A DNA stretch of 64,000 nucleotides from Pseudomonadota bacterium (lineage in GTDB: Bacteria; Pseudomonadota; Gammaproteobacteria; Burkholderiales; Methylophilaceae): assembly GCA_029782295.1 (NCBI GenBank), contig JAKOVB010000067.1, forward strand, positions 124,001 to 188,000. Reading direction: 5' to 3'. Below are positions 56,414-64,000 of this stretch, one piece after another (the first letter of the stretch is position 1; each line of letters opens with the position of its first letter). The notes under the pieces were generated by a model. That model was given only the letters and a program-made list of their open reading frames with translations, had not been told where the DNA came from and ran no database searches. The translations under genes and the position numbers were made by a program.

Positions 56414-57847
56414 ATGACGAAGCAGATCAGCCATCCTTTCGACGAAATGCACGGTACCGGACCGGGGGTCCGTGCTGTGTACGGCCCCCTCTCCAACTGG
56501 CTGGGTGATGCCAGTTATTCCCTGCTGAAGAAAAAATCCCGCGAGGCGGAACTGCTGTTCCGGCGCGTCGGCATCACGTTCAATGTCTATGGCGAGGATG
56601 CGGGCGCAGAGCGTCTGATTCCCTTCGACCTGATTCCCCGCATCCTGTCTTCCGGCGAGTGGCAGCATCTCGCGCGCGGGGCGGTGCAACGGGTGCGTGC
56701 CCTCAATGCATTCCTCAACGACCTGTATCACGGGCAGGAGATCATCCGGGCCGGCATTGTCCCGGCCACCACCTTGACCAACGAAATGTACCGCCCCGAA
56801 ATGCAGGGGGTCGATGTGCCGGGCGGGGTCTATGCTCATATTGCCGGCATAGATCTGGTGCGTACCGGCGAAAACCAGTTCTATGTGCTGGAAGACAACC
56901 TGCGTACGCCATCCGGGGTGTCGTACATGCTGGAAGACCGCAAGATGATGATGCGGTTGTTTCCCGAATTGTTCCGTCGATATTCGGTGGCCCCGGTGGA
57001 GCATTATCCGCAGGTGCTGCTGAACAATCTGCGTGCTGTCGCCCAGCCGGGCATCGTGGATCCGACCGTGGTGGTGCTGACGCCTGGTGCCTATAACAGC
57101 GCTTTTTTCGAGCACGCATTCCTGGCCCAGCAGATGGGCGTCGAACTGGTGGAGGGGCAGGATCTTTTCGTCAAGGACAACGCCGTGTTCATGCGGACTA
57201 CTGACGGTCCGAAACGGGTGGATGTGATCTACCGGCGCATCGACGATGATTTCCTCGACCCGCTGGCCTTCCGTGCCGATTCGATGCTGGGCGTGCCGGG
57301 GCTGGTCTCGGTCTATCGTAACGGTGGCGTGACCCTGGCGAATGCGGTCGGTACCGGGGTGGCCGATGACAAGGCGATTTATACCTATGTGCCTGACATG
57401 ATTCGTTTCTATCTCGCGGAAGAACCCATTCTTGCGAACGTGCCGACCTGGAAACTGTCGGTCGAGGATGACCGAAGGTATGTGCTGGATCATCTGGAGG
57501 AACTGGTCGTCAAGGAAGTGCAGGGTTCCGGCGGGTACGGCATGCTGGTGGGCCCCACGGCTTCCAGGCAGCAGATCGCGGAATTCCGCGAACGGCTGCT
57601 CGCCAATCCGGACAACTATATCGCCCAGCCGACGCTGGCGCTTTCCACTTGCCCCACGCTGGTCGAGCAGGGGGTGGCGCCTAGACATGTCGACCTGCGT
57701 CCGTTCGTGCTGTCAGGCAAGACCGTCACGCTGGTGCCGGGGGCGCTGTGCCGGGTGGCGTTGCGGGAGGGATCGCTGGTAGTCAACTCTTCTCAGGGCG
57801 GCGGCACGAAGGACACCTGGGTCCTGAACGAGGGGGCGCCATGCTGA
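56414..57847 (+). CDS. Circularly permuted ATP-grasp protein (Anbu operon)
   Basis: A 477-residue protein of the circularly permuted ATP-grasp type 2 family. It has FNVYGEDAGAERLIPFDLIP, LNDLYHGQEIIRAGIVP, VLEDNLRTPSGVSYMLEDR and VVKEVQGSGGYGMLVGP near the end, a nucleotide-binding block. ATP-grasp enzymes form amide bonds, and with alpha-E, transglutaminase and Anbu neighbours this set has been proposed to build and process a peptide. Its substrate is unknown. Its stop overlaps the next gene by 7 bp. Confidence 0.9.
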   Translation: MTKQISHPFDEMHGTGPGVRAVYGPLSNWLGDASYSLLKKKSREAELLFRRVGITFNVYGEDAGAERLIPFDLIPRILSSGEWQHLARGAVQRVRALNAFLNDLYHGQEIIRAGIVPATTLTNEMYRPEMQGVDVPGGVYAHIAGIDLVRTGENQFYVLEDNLRTPSGVSYMLEDRKMMMRLFPELFRRYSVAPVEHYPQVLLNNLRAVAQPGIVDPTVVVLTPGAYNSAFFEHAFLAQQMGVELVEGQDLFVKDNAVFMRTTDGPKRVDVIYRRIDDDFLDPLAFRADSMLGVPGLVSVYRNGGVTLANAVGTGVADDKAIYTYVPDMIRFYLAEEPILANVPTWKLSVEDDRRYVLDHLEELVVKEVQGSGGYGMLVGPTASRQQIAEFRERLLANPDNYIAQPTLALSTCPTLVEQGVAPRHVDLRPFVLSGKTVTLVPGALCRVALREGSLVVNSSQGGGTKDTWVLNEGAPC

Positions 57848-58788
57848 GCCGCACCGCCGATCATCTCTACTGGATGGCCCGCTATATCGAGCGTGCCGAA
57901 AACATGGCCCGCGTTCTGGAGGTGACGTACCGCATGTCGCTGGTGCCGAATGCCGCGCAAAGTGAGGCGGCGTTATGGCAGCCCCCGGTATTGATCGCCG
58001 GCGACGTGGCGGCATTTGCCCGCGACTACGGCGAGTATCACGCCGCGAATGTCTTGCGTTACATGGCATTGGATGCGCGCAATCCCTCCAGTATCGTCAG
58101 TGCGCTCGGCAATGCACGTGAAAACGCCCGCGCAGTCCGCGTGGCGATGTCCTCGGAGATGTGGGAGAACGTCAACTCGCTATGGCTGGAGTTGCAGTCG
58201 CGGCTAGAAAGCGGGGTCAAGGAAACTGATCTCAGCGAATTCTGTGACTGGGTCAAATCCCGTTCGCACCTGTTTCGCGGCGTCACGTTCGGCACCATGT
58301 TGCGAGATGATGCCTACAGGTTCGTACGTCTTGGCACCTTTGTCGAGCGGGCAGACAACACCGCTCGCCTGCTGGACGTGAAATATCACCTGTTGCTGCC
58401 TTCAGGCGAGGAGGTCGGCGGCGCCGTGGATTATTACGAGTGGAGTTCGCTGCTTCGTTCCGTATCTTCCTTCGAGGCCTACCAGAAGGTATTCCGCGAC
58501 ACGATCGAACCCTGGAAGGTGGCGGAGCTGCTGGTGTTGCGTGATGACATGCCGCGGTCGTTGCACGCCTGTTTCGACGAAGTTACCCCGATTCTCGAGC
58601 AACTGTGTGACGACCGTGGCTGGGAATGTTTGCGTCAGGCTGGCGAGATTCATGCCCGGCTCCATTATGGCCGCATGGAAGACATTTTCCAGGGCGGGCT
58701 GCACGAGTTCCTGCAGGATTTTCTGCAGGACAACATCGCGCTGGGGGAGCAAATCCAGCGTACTTTCCTCAATGCGCCCACGCATTAG
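57841..58788 (+). CDS. Alpha-E (DUF403) domain protein (Anbu operon)
   Basis: A 315-residue all-helical protein with the family start MLSRTADHLYWMARYIERAE, followed by ENMARVLEVTYRMSL. The core is rich in conserved Glu and Arg (WENVNSLWLELQSRL, YRFVRLGTFVERADNTARLL). Alpha-E proteins always accompany the ATP-grasp partner, often as a fusion; here they are separate but overlap by 7 bp. Role unknown. Confidence 0.9.
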   Translation: MLSRTADHLYWMARYIERAENMARVLEVTYRMSLVPNAAQSEAALWQPPVLIAGDVAAFARDYGEYHAANVLRYMALDARNPSSIVSALGNARENARAVRVAMSSEMWENVNSLWLELQSRLESGVKETDLSEFCDWVKSRSHLFRGVTFGTMLRDDAYRFVRLGTFVERADNTARLLDVKYHLLLPSGEEVGGAVDYYEWSSLLRSVSSFEAYQKVFRDTIEPWKVAELLVLRDDMPRSLHACFDEVTPILEQLCDDRGWECLRQAGEIHARLHYGRMEDIFQGGLHEFLQDFLQDNIALGEQIQRTFLNAPTH

Positions 58789-58812
58789 AAGACCAACAAT
58801 CGAGGTGATGCC

Positions 58813-59598
58813 ATGCATCTGAATATCGAACACAATACCCGTTACGCCTATGACACGCCGGTGGATTACACCATCCAGCAATTGCGCCTGACGCCGCAGG
58901 ACGGCTTCGGGCAGCGCGTGAAACGCTGGGAATTGCGCGTCAACGGCAAGATCCACCCGCATGCCGATGCCTATGGCAATGCCATCCATACCTTGGTGAT
59001 GGACCGGCCGCACCGTGAAGTGAACATTACTGCGATCGGCGAAGTCGAGACCGGGGTGGATCTGCCGCCTGCGGCGGACACGCTGCCTTTGCAGGTCTAT
59101 TTGCGCGCAACACCGTTGACTTCGGTGAACGAGGCGCTGGCGCGATTTGCCCGGTATTTTTCGGGCGATGGGCATGTCGATCAGGTGGAGTTGTTCGCCC
59201 TCATGCGCGCGGTACGTGACCGCATGGCGTATCGCCGCGGTGCGACCGGCGTCCATACCAGCGCGGCGGAGGCTTTCGCCGCCGGCGAGGGCGTGTGCCA
59301 GGACCATGCCCATGTGTTCATCGCCTGTTGCCGCCATCTCGGCGTGCCGGCGAGGTACGTGAGCGGCTACCTGTTCACCGAGGACGGTCATCTGGTGGAG
59401 AGCCATGCCTGGGCCGACGCGTGGGTGGAAGATGCCTGGCACAGTTTCGACGTTTCCAACGGGCAGCGGGCCAATGGCATTCATGTGCGGCTCGCGACCG
59501 GACTCGATTACCGCGATGCCTGCCCCGTCAGCGGGGTCCGTCGTGGCGGCGGGATCGAGCACATGGCCGTACAGGTACAGATTTCCCAGCAACAATGA
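58813..59598 (+). CDS. Transglutaminase-like protein (Anbu operon)
   Basis: A 261-residue protein of the bacterial transglutaminase-like family. The N-terminal beta-domain begins with LNIEHNTRYAYDTPVDYTIQ and contains QLRLTPQ. The catalytic triad is intact: Cys in GEGVCQDHAHVFIAC, His in ESHAWADAWVED and Asp in WHSFDVSNGQ. The family includes proteases and cross-linking enzymes. The start lies 24 bp after the alpha-E gene, with GAGGTG as ribosome site. The four-gene run points to a common pathway. Confidence 0.9.
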   Translation: MHLNIEHNTRYAYDTPVDYTIQQLRLTPQDGFGQRVKRWELRVNGKIHPHADAYGNAIHTLVMDRPHREVNITAIGEVETGVDLPPAADTLPLQVYLRATPLTSVNEALARFARYFSGDGHVDQVELFALMRAVRDRMAYRRGATGVHTSAAEAFAAGEGVCQDHAHVFIACCRHLGVPARYVSGYLFTEDGHLVESHAWADAWVEDAWHSFDVSNGQRANGIHVRLATGLDYRDACPVSGVRRGGGIEHMAVQVQISQQQ

Positions 59599-59660
59599 AT
59601 TGAGGTGGCCCGCCGGCACCGGTATCATGGCCTGATCCATTTGAATGCGTGAAGTGAACA

Positions 59661-60389
59661 ATGACTTACTGTGTTGGGCTGTTGCTAGAGTCCGGGCTTG
59701 TCATGGCATCCGATTCCCGGACCAATGCGGGGGTCGATCATGTGGCGACCTTTCCCAAAATGAACGTTTTTTCCGTTCCGGATGAGCGTGTGCTGGTGAT
59801 TCTGACGGCAGGCAACCTGGCGATATCGCAAGCGGTCATCAGTCGCCTGAACAAGCAGATTGACGAGGGCGTCGAACCCAATCTGCATACCGTCACCGGC
59901 ATGTTCGACGCGGCGCGAGTCGTCGGCGAGGCCGTGCGGGCGGTGCACCACGAGGATGCGGAGCATCTGCGCAAGCATTCGGCCGATTTCAATCAGTCGA
60001 TCATTCTCGGGGGGCAGATCCGGGGCGAAGCGCCCCGTCTGTTCAACATTTATGCGGCCGGCAATTTCATCGAGGCCGTCACCGAAACACCTTATTTCCA
60101 GATCGGCGAAACCAAGTATGGCAAACCGATCCTGGATCGCGTGATCGGCAACCGCACAGACCTGGACGAGGCCGCCAAGTGCACCCTGATTTCCTTCGAT
60201 TCCACCATCCGCAGCAATCTGTCGGTCGGCATGCCCATCGATCTGTTCATGTACCGCAGCGACAGTTTCAGCATTGACTGCCGGCGCCGCATTACCGAAA
60301 CCGACCCGTATTTCAACCAGCTCAGGAAGGGCTGGTCGGACGGGCTGAAACGCGTCTTCGCCGAACTTCCCGATCCGGATTGGTGTTGA
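59661..60389 (+). CDS. Anbu proteasome-like protease subunit
   Basis: A 242-residue member of the ancestral proteasome beta-subunit group. It starts MTYCVGLLLESG, so Thr-2 could be the N-terminal nucleophile after Met removal. SDSRTNAGVDH, FNIYAAGNFIEA and GETKYGKPILDRV are conserved in Anbu. It is fourth in the ATP-grasp/alpha-E/transglutaminase operon, the classic arrangement. Whether it acts as a protease is not settled in the literature I know. Confidence 0.92.
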   Translation: MTYCVGLLLESGLVMASDSRTNAGVDHVATFPKMNVFSVPDERVLVILTAGNLAISQAVISRLNKQIDEGVEPNLHTVTGMFDAARVVGEAVRAVHHEDAEHLRKHSADFNQSIILGGQIRGEAPRLFNIYAAGNFIEAVTETPYFQIGETKYGKPILDRVIGNRTDLDEAAKCTLISFDSTIRSNLSVGMPIDLFMYRSDSFSIDCRRRITETDPYFNQLRKGWSDGLKRVFAELPDPDWC

Positions 60390-60467
60390 TCCGGGGCATA
60401 TCTTCCCGGCATCGTTAGCCCCTGTTTTTGCGGTATAATTCCGCCCTTTTCAGTCAAGCGTCAACCC

Positions 60468-61572
60468 ATGGAAGCAGAACAGCTCAACCTCATCGCCAAC
60501 CGACTGGCGGACCTCGCCGAGCGCAGCCAAGCGCTCAGGGGGTATCTTTGACTTTGCCAACAAGCAACATCGCCTGGAAGAAGTAAGCGGTCTTCTCGAG
60601 GACCCCAATATCTGGAACGACGCCAAGCGCGCACAGGAGCTGGGCCGGGAACGCCGTAGCCTGGAAGCGGTGGTCGGCACGCTGATCGACATCGATAACG
60701 GCCTGCGCGACGGCCGCGACCTGTTCGAGATGGCGCGTGAGGAGAATGACGACGATACGCTGCTCGCCGTTGACGCCGATTCCAAGGCGATTGAATCCCG
60801 TGTGGAGGAACTCGAATTCCGCCGCATGTTCAACAACCCGATGGACCCGAACAACTGTTTCGTCGACATTCAGGCGGGTTCCGGCGGGACCGAGGCGCAG
60901 GACTGGGCCTCCATGCTGCTGCGCATGTATGTCAAGTATTGCGAGCGCAAGGGTTTTCAGGTCGAAGTGCTGGAAGAATCCGACGGCGATGTAGCCGGTA
61001 TCAAGAGCGCCAGTCTGAAGGTTTCCGGCGAATATGCCTTCGGTACCCTGCGCACGGAGATCGGCGTGCACCGTCTGGTGCGCAAGTCCCCGTTCGACTC
61101 CAACAACGGCCGCCATACCAGCTTCGCCAGCGTGTTCGTCTATCCGGAAGTCGATGATTCCATCGAAATCGACATCAATCCGGCTGATTTGCGCATCGAC
61201 ACCTATCGTGCCTCCGGCGCGGGTGGCCAGCACATCAACAAGACCGACTCGGCCGTGCGGATCACGCACCTTCCGACGAATACCGTGGTGCAGTGCCAGA
61301 ACGACCGTTCGCAGCACCGCAACCGCGAAGAAGCGATGAACATGCTGAAGGCGCAGCTGTACGCGCTGGAACTGCGCAAGCGCAATGAAGAGAAGCAGGC
61401 GCTGGAAGATTCCAAGACCGACATCGGCTGGGGGCATCAGATCAGAAGCTATGTGCTCGATAATTCGCGCATCAAGGATCTGCGTACCAATGTGGAAATC
61501 AGCAATACCAAGGCAGTGCTGGACGGCGATCTCGACCCGTTCATCACCGAAAGTTTGAAGCAGGGAGTTTAA
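60468..61572 (+). CDS. prfB: Peptide chain release factor 2, with programmed +1 frameshift
   Basis: Recognises UGA and UAA and releases the chain. Translation starts at ATG 60468 and meets an in-frame TGA at 60549-60551 after 27 codons. The context AGGGGG-TAT-CTT-TGA-C (60537-60552) is the standard site, so reading continues from 60550 in the +1 frame. The total is about 367 residues, the normal RF2 length. SPF in [12 protein letters not shown] and GGQ in [16 protein letters not shown] are intact. Low RF2 raises frameshifting, so the gene autoregulates. Confidence 0.97.
60537..60552 (+). promoter_or_regulatory. Programmed +1 frameshift site of prfB
   Basis: AGGGGG, three bases, then CTT TGA C. 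The internal Shine-Dalgarno-like run and the slippery CTT-TGA-C match the canonical RF2 site. Confidence 0.97.
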
Positions 61573-61573
61573 A

Positions 61574-63082
61574 TTGAGCGAACAAGAACAGCAGCAGCCC
61601 GTCCAGGACGAATCCCATGTGATCGCGGAGCGTCGCAGCAAGCTGAAGGCGATGCGCGAGCAGGGCGTGGCTTTCCCGAACGATGCGCGTCGTACCCACC
61701 ATGCCGCCGACCTGCACAAGGACCATGGCGAAAAACCCGCGGAAGAACTGGAGCCCCAGGCCATTCGCGTCGGTGTGGCCGGCCGCATGATGCTGAAGCG
61801 CGTCATGGGGAAGGCGAGCTTTGCCACCATTCAGGATTCGACGGCCCGCATCCAGCTGTTCGTGACCAAGGAAGGCATCGGCGAGGATCTGTACGACGCC
61901 TTCAAGAAGTGGGACCTGGGCGACATCGTGTCCGCCGAGGGGGTGCTGTTCAAGACCAAGACCGGCGAACTGTCCGTCAAGGTCGACCAGTTGCGCCTGA
62001 TCACCAAGTCCATCCGTCCGCTGCCGGAAAAGTTCCACGGCCTGTCCGACCAGGAAACCAAGTACCGCCAGCGCTACGTGGACCTGATCGTGTCAGAGGA
62101 AACCCGCAAGACTTTCATCGCGCGCAGCAAGATCGTCGCCGCGATCCGGCACTTCATGCTGGACAACCAGTTTCTCGAAGTCGAAACCCCGATGCTGCAC
62201 CCGATCCCGGGCGGAGCGTCGGCCAAGCCGTTCACCACGCACCATAACGCGCTGGACATGCAGATGTTCCTGCGCATCGCGCCGGAGCTGTTCCTCAAGC
62301 GCCTGATCGTGGGCGGTTTCGAGCGTGTGTTTGAAATCAACCGAAACTTCCGCAACGAAGGCCTGAGCGTCCGCCACAATCCCGAATTCACCATGATGGA
62401 GTTTTACGCGGCCTACACCGATTACAAGTGGCTGATGGACTTTACCGAGCAGTGCATCCGCGCTGCGGCGATTGCTGCCCAAGGCACCGCCACCGTCATG
62501 TACCAGGGCCGTGAAGTCGATCTGGCCAAGCCGTTCGAGCGCCTGACCATCGTCGGCGCCATCCAGAAGTACGCACCGCACTACACCCTGGCACAACTGG
62601 AAGATGTTGCCTTCCTGCGCACCGAGCTGAAGAAGTTCGGCGAGGAAGCCATGGCGCACCTGGGTCTGGGTGCGCTGCAGTTGGCCCTGTTCGAAGAAAC
62701 CGCCGAATCCCAGTTGTGGAACCCGACCTACATCATCGATTACCCGGTCGAGGTTTCCCCTCTGGCACGTGCCTCCGATACGCATCCTGGCATCACCGAG
62801 CGTTTCGAGCTGTTCATGACCGGCCGCGAAATCGCCAATGGCTTCTCTGAGCTGAATGACCCGGAAGACCAGGCCGAGCGTTTCCGCAAGCAGGTCGAGG
62901 CGAAGGAGGCCGGCGACGACGAAGCCATGTACTACGATGCCGACTACATCCGTGCGCTGGAATACGGCATGCCTCCGACCGGCGGCTGTGGCATTGGCAT
63001 CGACCGTCTGGTGATGCTGCTGACGGACAGCCCCAGCATCCGCGACGTCATCCTGTTCCCGCACATGCGTCCGGAAGCCTGA
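61574..63082 (+). CDS. lysS: Lysyl-tRNA synthetase (class II)
   Basis: Charges tRNA-Lys. The 502-residue protein starts at TTG 61574 with AGGGAG upstream, one base after the prfB stop. The N-terminal OB-fold ([20 protein letters not shown]) is followed by the class II core: motif 1 [15 protein letters not shown], motif 2 [20 protein letters not shown] and motif 3 [12 protein letters not shown]. The prfB-lysS order is common in Proteobacteria. Confidence 0.97.
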   Translation: MSEQEQQQPVQDESHVIAERRSKLKAMREQGVAFPNDARRTHHAADLHKDHGEKPAEELEPQAIRVGVAGRMMLKRVMGKASFATIQDSTARIQLFVTKEGIGEDLYDAFKKWDLGDIVSAEGVLFKTKTGELSVKVDQLRLITKSIRPLPEKFHGLSDQETKYRQRYVDLIVSEETRKTFIARSKIVAAIRHFMLDNQFLEVETPMLHPIPGGASAKPFTTHHNALDMQMFLRIAPELFLKRLIVGGFERVFEINRNFRNEGLSVRHNPEFTMMEFYAAYTDYKWLMDFTEQCIRAAAIAAQGTATVMYQGREVDLAKPFERLTIVGAIQKYAPHYTLAQLEDVAFLRTELKKFGEEAMAHLGLGALQLALFEETAESQLWNPTYIIDYPVEVSPLARASDTHPGITERFELFMTGREIANGFSELNDPEDQAERFRKQVEAKEAGDDEAMYYDADYIRALEYGMPPTGGCGIGIDRLVMLLTDSPSIRDVILFPHMRPEA

Positions 63083-63084
63083 CG

Positions 63085-63294
63085 ATGGAACGTATCACCC
63101 TCAACGTGACTGGCATGGCCTGTGGCGGATGTTCCCATACTGTCACCCAGGCGCTGCTGGCGCTGGATGGCGTGGCGGAAGCCGCCGTGTCCCATGTGGA
63201 GGGCAATGCCGTGGTCAGCTATGACCCGGCCCGGGTGACCCCGGAGCAGATCACCGCCGCCATTGTCGCGGCCGGGTACCAGGTCATCCGCTGA
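63085..63294 (+). CDS. Heavy-metal-associated (CopZ-like) domain protein
   Basis: A 69-residue protein with a beta-alpha-beta-beta-alpha-beta pattern and the metal-binding M-x-C-x-x-C in GMACGGCSHT. It resembles small copper chaperones. It lies 2 bp after lysS, so it may be co-transcribed; no copper ATPase is in the window. A hairpin terminator follows. Confidence 0.88.
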   Translation: MERITLNVTGMACGGCSHTVTQALLALDGVAEAAVSHVEGNAVVSYDPARVTPEQITAAIVAAGYQVIR

Positions 63295-63301
63295 TCTTCC
63301 G

Positions 63302-63326
63302 AAGGGCCAGCTTCGTGCTGGCCCTT
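63302..63326 (+). terminator. Terminator hairpin after lysS and the HMA gene
   Basis: AAGGGCCAGC (63302-63311) pairs with GCTGGCCCTT (63317-63326), a perfect 10-bp stem with loop TTCGT. T-richness downstream is weak (CTCTGCGTTT). Confidence 0.65.
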
Positions 63327-63427
63327 CTCTGCGTTTAACCTGTCTTTGTATTGATTCCCTTCTTGCTGTGAAGTATCAGGTTTGCGTGTGTTGTATTTTT
63401 GCGACACCTGTCTCACAAAAGTACTTT

Positions 63428-63445
63428 TCTTCATAAAACTGTCAT
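63428..63445 (+). promoter_or_regulatory. PhoB-box-like sequence upstream of the porin-like gene
   Basis: TCTTCATAAAACTGTCAT matches CTGTCATAAAACTGTCAC at 14 of 18 positions, with an uninterrupted TCATAAAACTGTCA. Another CTGTC followed by CAAAA lies at about 63408-63420. The site is 84 bases before the gene start. This is the best of the five candidates. Confidence 0.55.
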
Positions 63446-63529
63446 ATTCGAAACGCATACTCGCTCCCTATCAAGGCGATGCCTTTTCCGGTCGCTTTAT
63501 TTTTGATGTTTACCACTGGGAGCAATTCA

Positions 63530-64000
63530 ATGAAAAGTATCAAGTTGCGCGGCGTTTGTGCCGCCGTTACCGGCGCGCTGATGTTCGGCGCCGTCGCACC
63601 TGCCATGGCTGACAACAACGATGACATCATCTATACGCTGATGGCCAAGGGCGTGCTGACCGAAGAAGAAGGTCACCAACTGCTGAATGGTCGTGACAAG
63701 GAGCGCACCGTCGAGAAGAAGGCGATGAAGAGCGCCGGCAAGGTTACTATTTCCGATGCGATCGATAATGCGACGATTTATGGTAGCTTCAGAGCTCGCG
63801 AAGAATATCGTAGTGGCAGCGGAACAACTGGTGCGACCACGACAGCTGATAACACCAGAACGCGTACTCGTGGCAAGTTTGAGCTGGGTGTTTCTACGTC
63901 CGCAGGCAAGTGGTATTCGGACATCGCGTTGGTCACCGGTTCAGATTCATCGTCACGTTCTGATAACTTTACATTTGGTGGCGCATCCTCAAGCACAACA
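63530..64000 (+). CDS. Porin-like outer-membrane protein, N-terminal part (cut by window edge)
   Basis: The frame is open from ATG 63530 to the window end (157 codons, no stop), so the C-terminus is outside. GGGAG lies seven bases upstream. The first 26 or so residues are a Sec signal peptide ending in APAMA. A helical segment (YTLMAKGVLTEEEGHQLL) leads into beta-type repeats (VTISDAIDNATIYGSFRAR, GKFELGVSTSAGKWYSDIAL), as in putative betaproteobacterial porins. The PhoB-like box suggests it could be a phosphate-limitation porin; that is inference. Confidence 0.7.
   Translation, partial: MKSIKLRGVCAAVTGALMFGAVAPAMADNNDDIIYTLMAKGVLTEEEGHQLLNGRDKERTVEKKAMKSAGKVTISDAIDNATIYGSFRAREEYRSGSGTTGATTTADNTRTRTRGKFELGVSTSAGKWYSDIALVTGSDSSSRSDNFTFGGASSSTT

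Overview
The window reads as a chromosomal segment of a betaproteobacterium. The evidence is the gene families (RdgC, a Wzm/Wzt polysaccharide exporter, an Anbu proteasome-like operon, a DUF2892 mini-protein) and the porin-like signal at the right edge. A SbtA-type bicarbonate permease beside a CbbR-like LysR regulator suggests an autotroph, possibly a sulfur or iron oxidiser of the Nitrosomonadales. That placement is inference; there is no rRNA in the window. I saw no rRNA, tRNA or CRISPR array.

Region 1 (1-18022) is a polysaccharide locus. The tail of pgi is followed by rfbD, rfbA, rfbC (dTDP-L-rhamnose), wzm and wzt (ABC export) and a 1315-residue protein that fuses a sulfotransferase-like domain, twelve 14-residue repeats, a rhamnan-synthesis (RgpF-like) domain and a C-terminal glycosyltransferase-like domain. 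These genes overlap by a few bases. Facing them is a PAPS-supply operon on the minus strand: an N-terminally extended cysD, a FAD/NAD(P)-binding gene and the fusion gene cysNC. The middle gene is split by a 1643-bp IS3-like element with a 5-bp target duplication. Divergent from cysD run cysQ, a TauE/SafE permease and an unknown gene. Together they suggest a rhamnose-containing, possibly sulfated, surface polysaccharide.

Region 2 (18023-26936) looks acquired. It is visibly richer in A+T and gene-sparse. It holds a MASE1-PAS-PAS-GGDEF-EAL protein, a PAS chemoreceptor, a divergent MerR-type cobalamin-binding regulator of CarH/LitR type, a lipoprotein, a tiny protein and an SRAP-like protein. Three gene-poor stretches lie here. 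One carries a run of hairpins that could be a structured RNA; another has paired DnaA-box-like sequences.

Region 3 (26937-43295) is core-like. It contains sbtA-HAD phosphatase-orphan cysD with a divergent LysR gene, an autoregulated lexA-like gene, rdgC, a glycosyltransferase with dgkA, an M48-like lipoprotein that has lost a zinc ligand, a 2OG-Fe(II) oxygenase, a glucan phosphorylase, two small genes, and a phosphoketolase-acetate kinase operon.

Region 4 (43296-64000) is rich in phosphate and ion transport: a second glycosyltransferase, DUF47-pit, an EAL-CBS-GGDEF protein, mgtA, pstSCAB and an MgtC/SapB-like protein. Then come the four-gene Anbu operon (ATP-grasp, alpha-E, transglutaminase, Anbu), prfB with its programmed frameshift, lysS, a heavy-metal-associated mini-protein and the start of a porin-like gene. 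PhoB-box-like sequences occur before five transcription units between 32.9 and 63.5 kb, so much of this half may respond to phosphate starvation.
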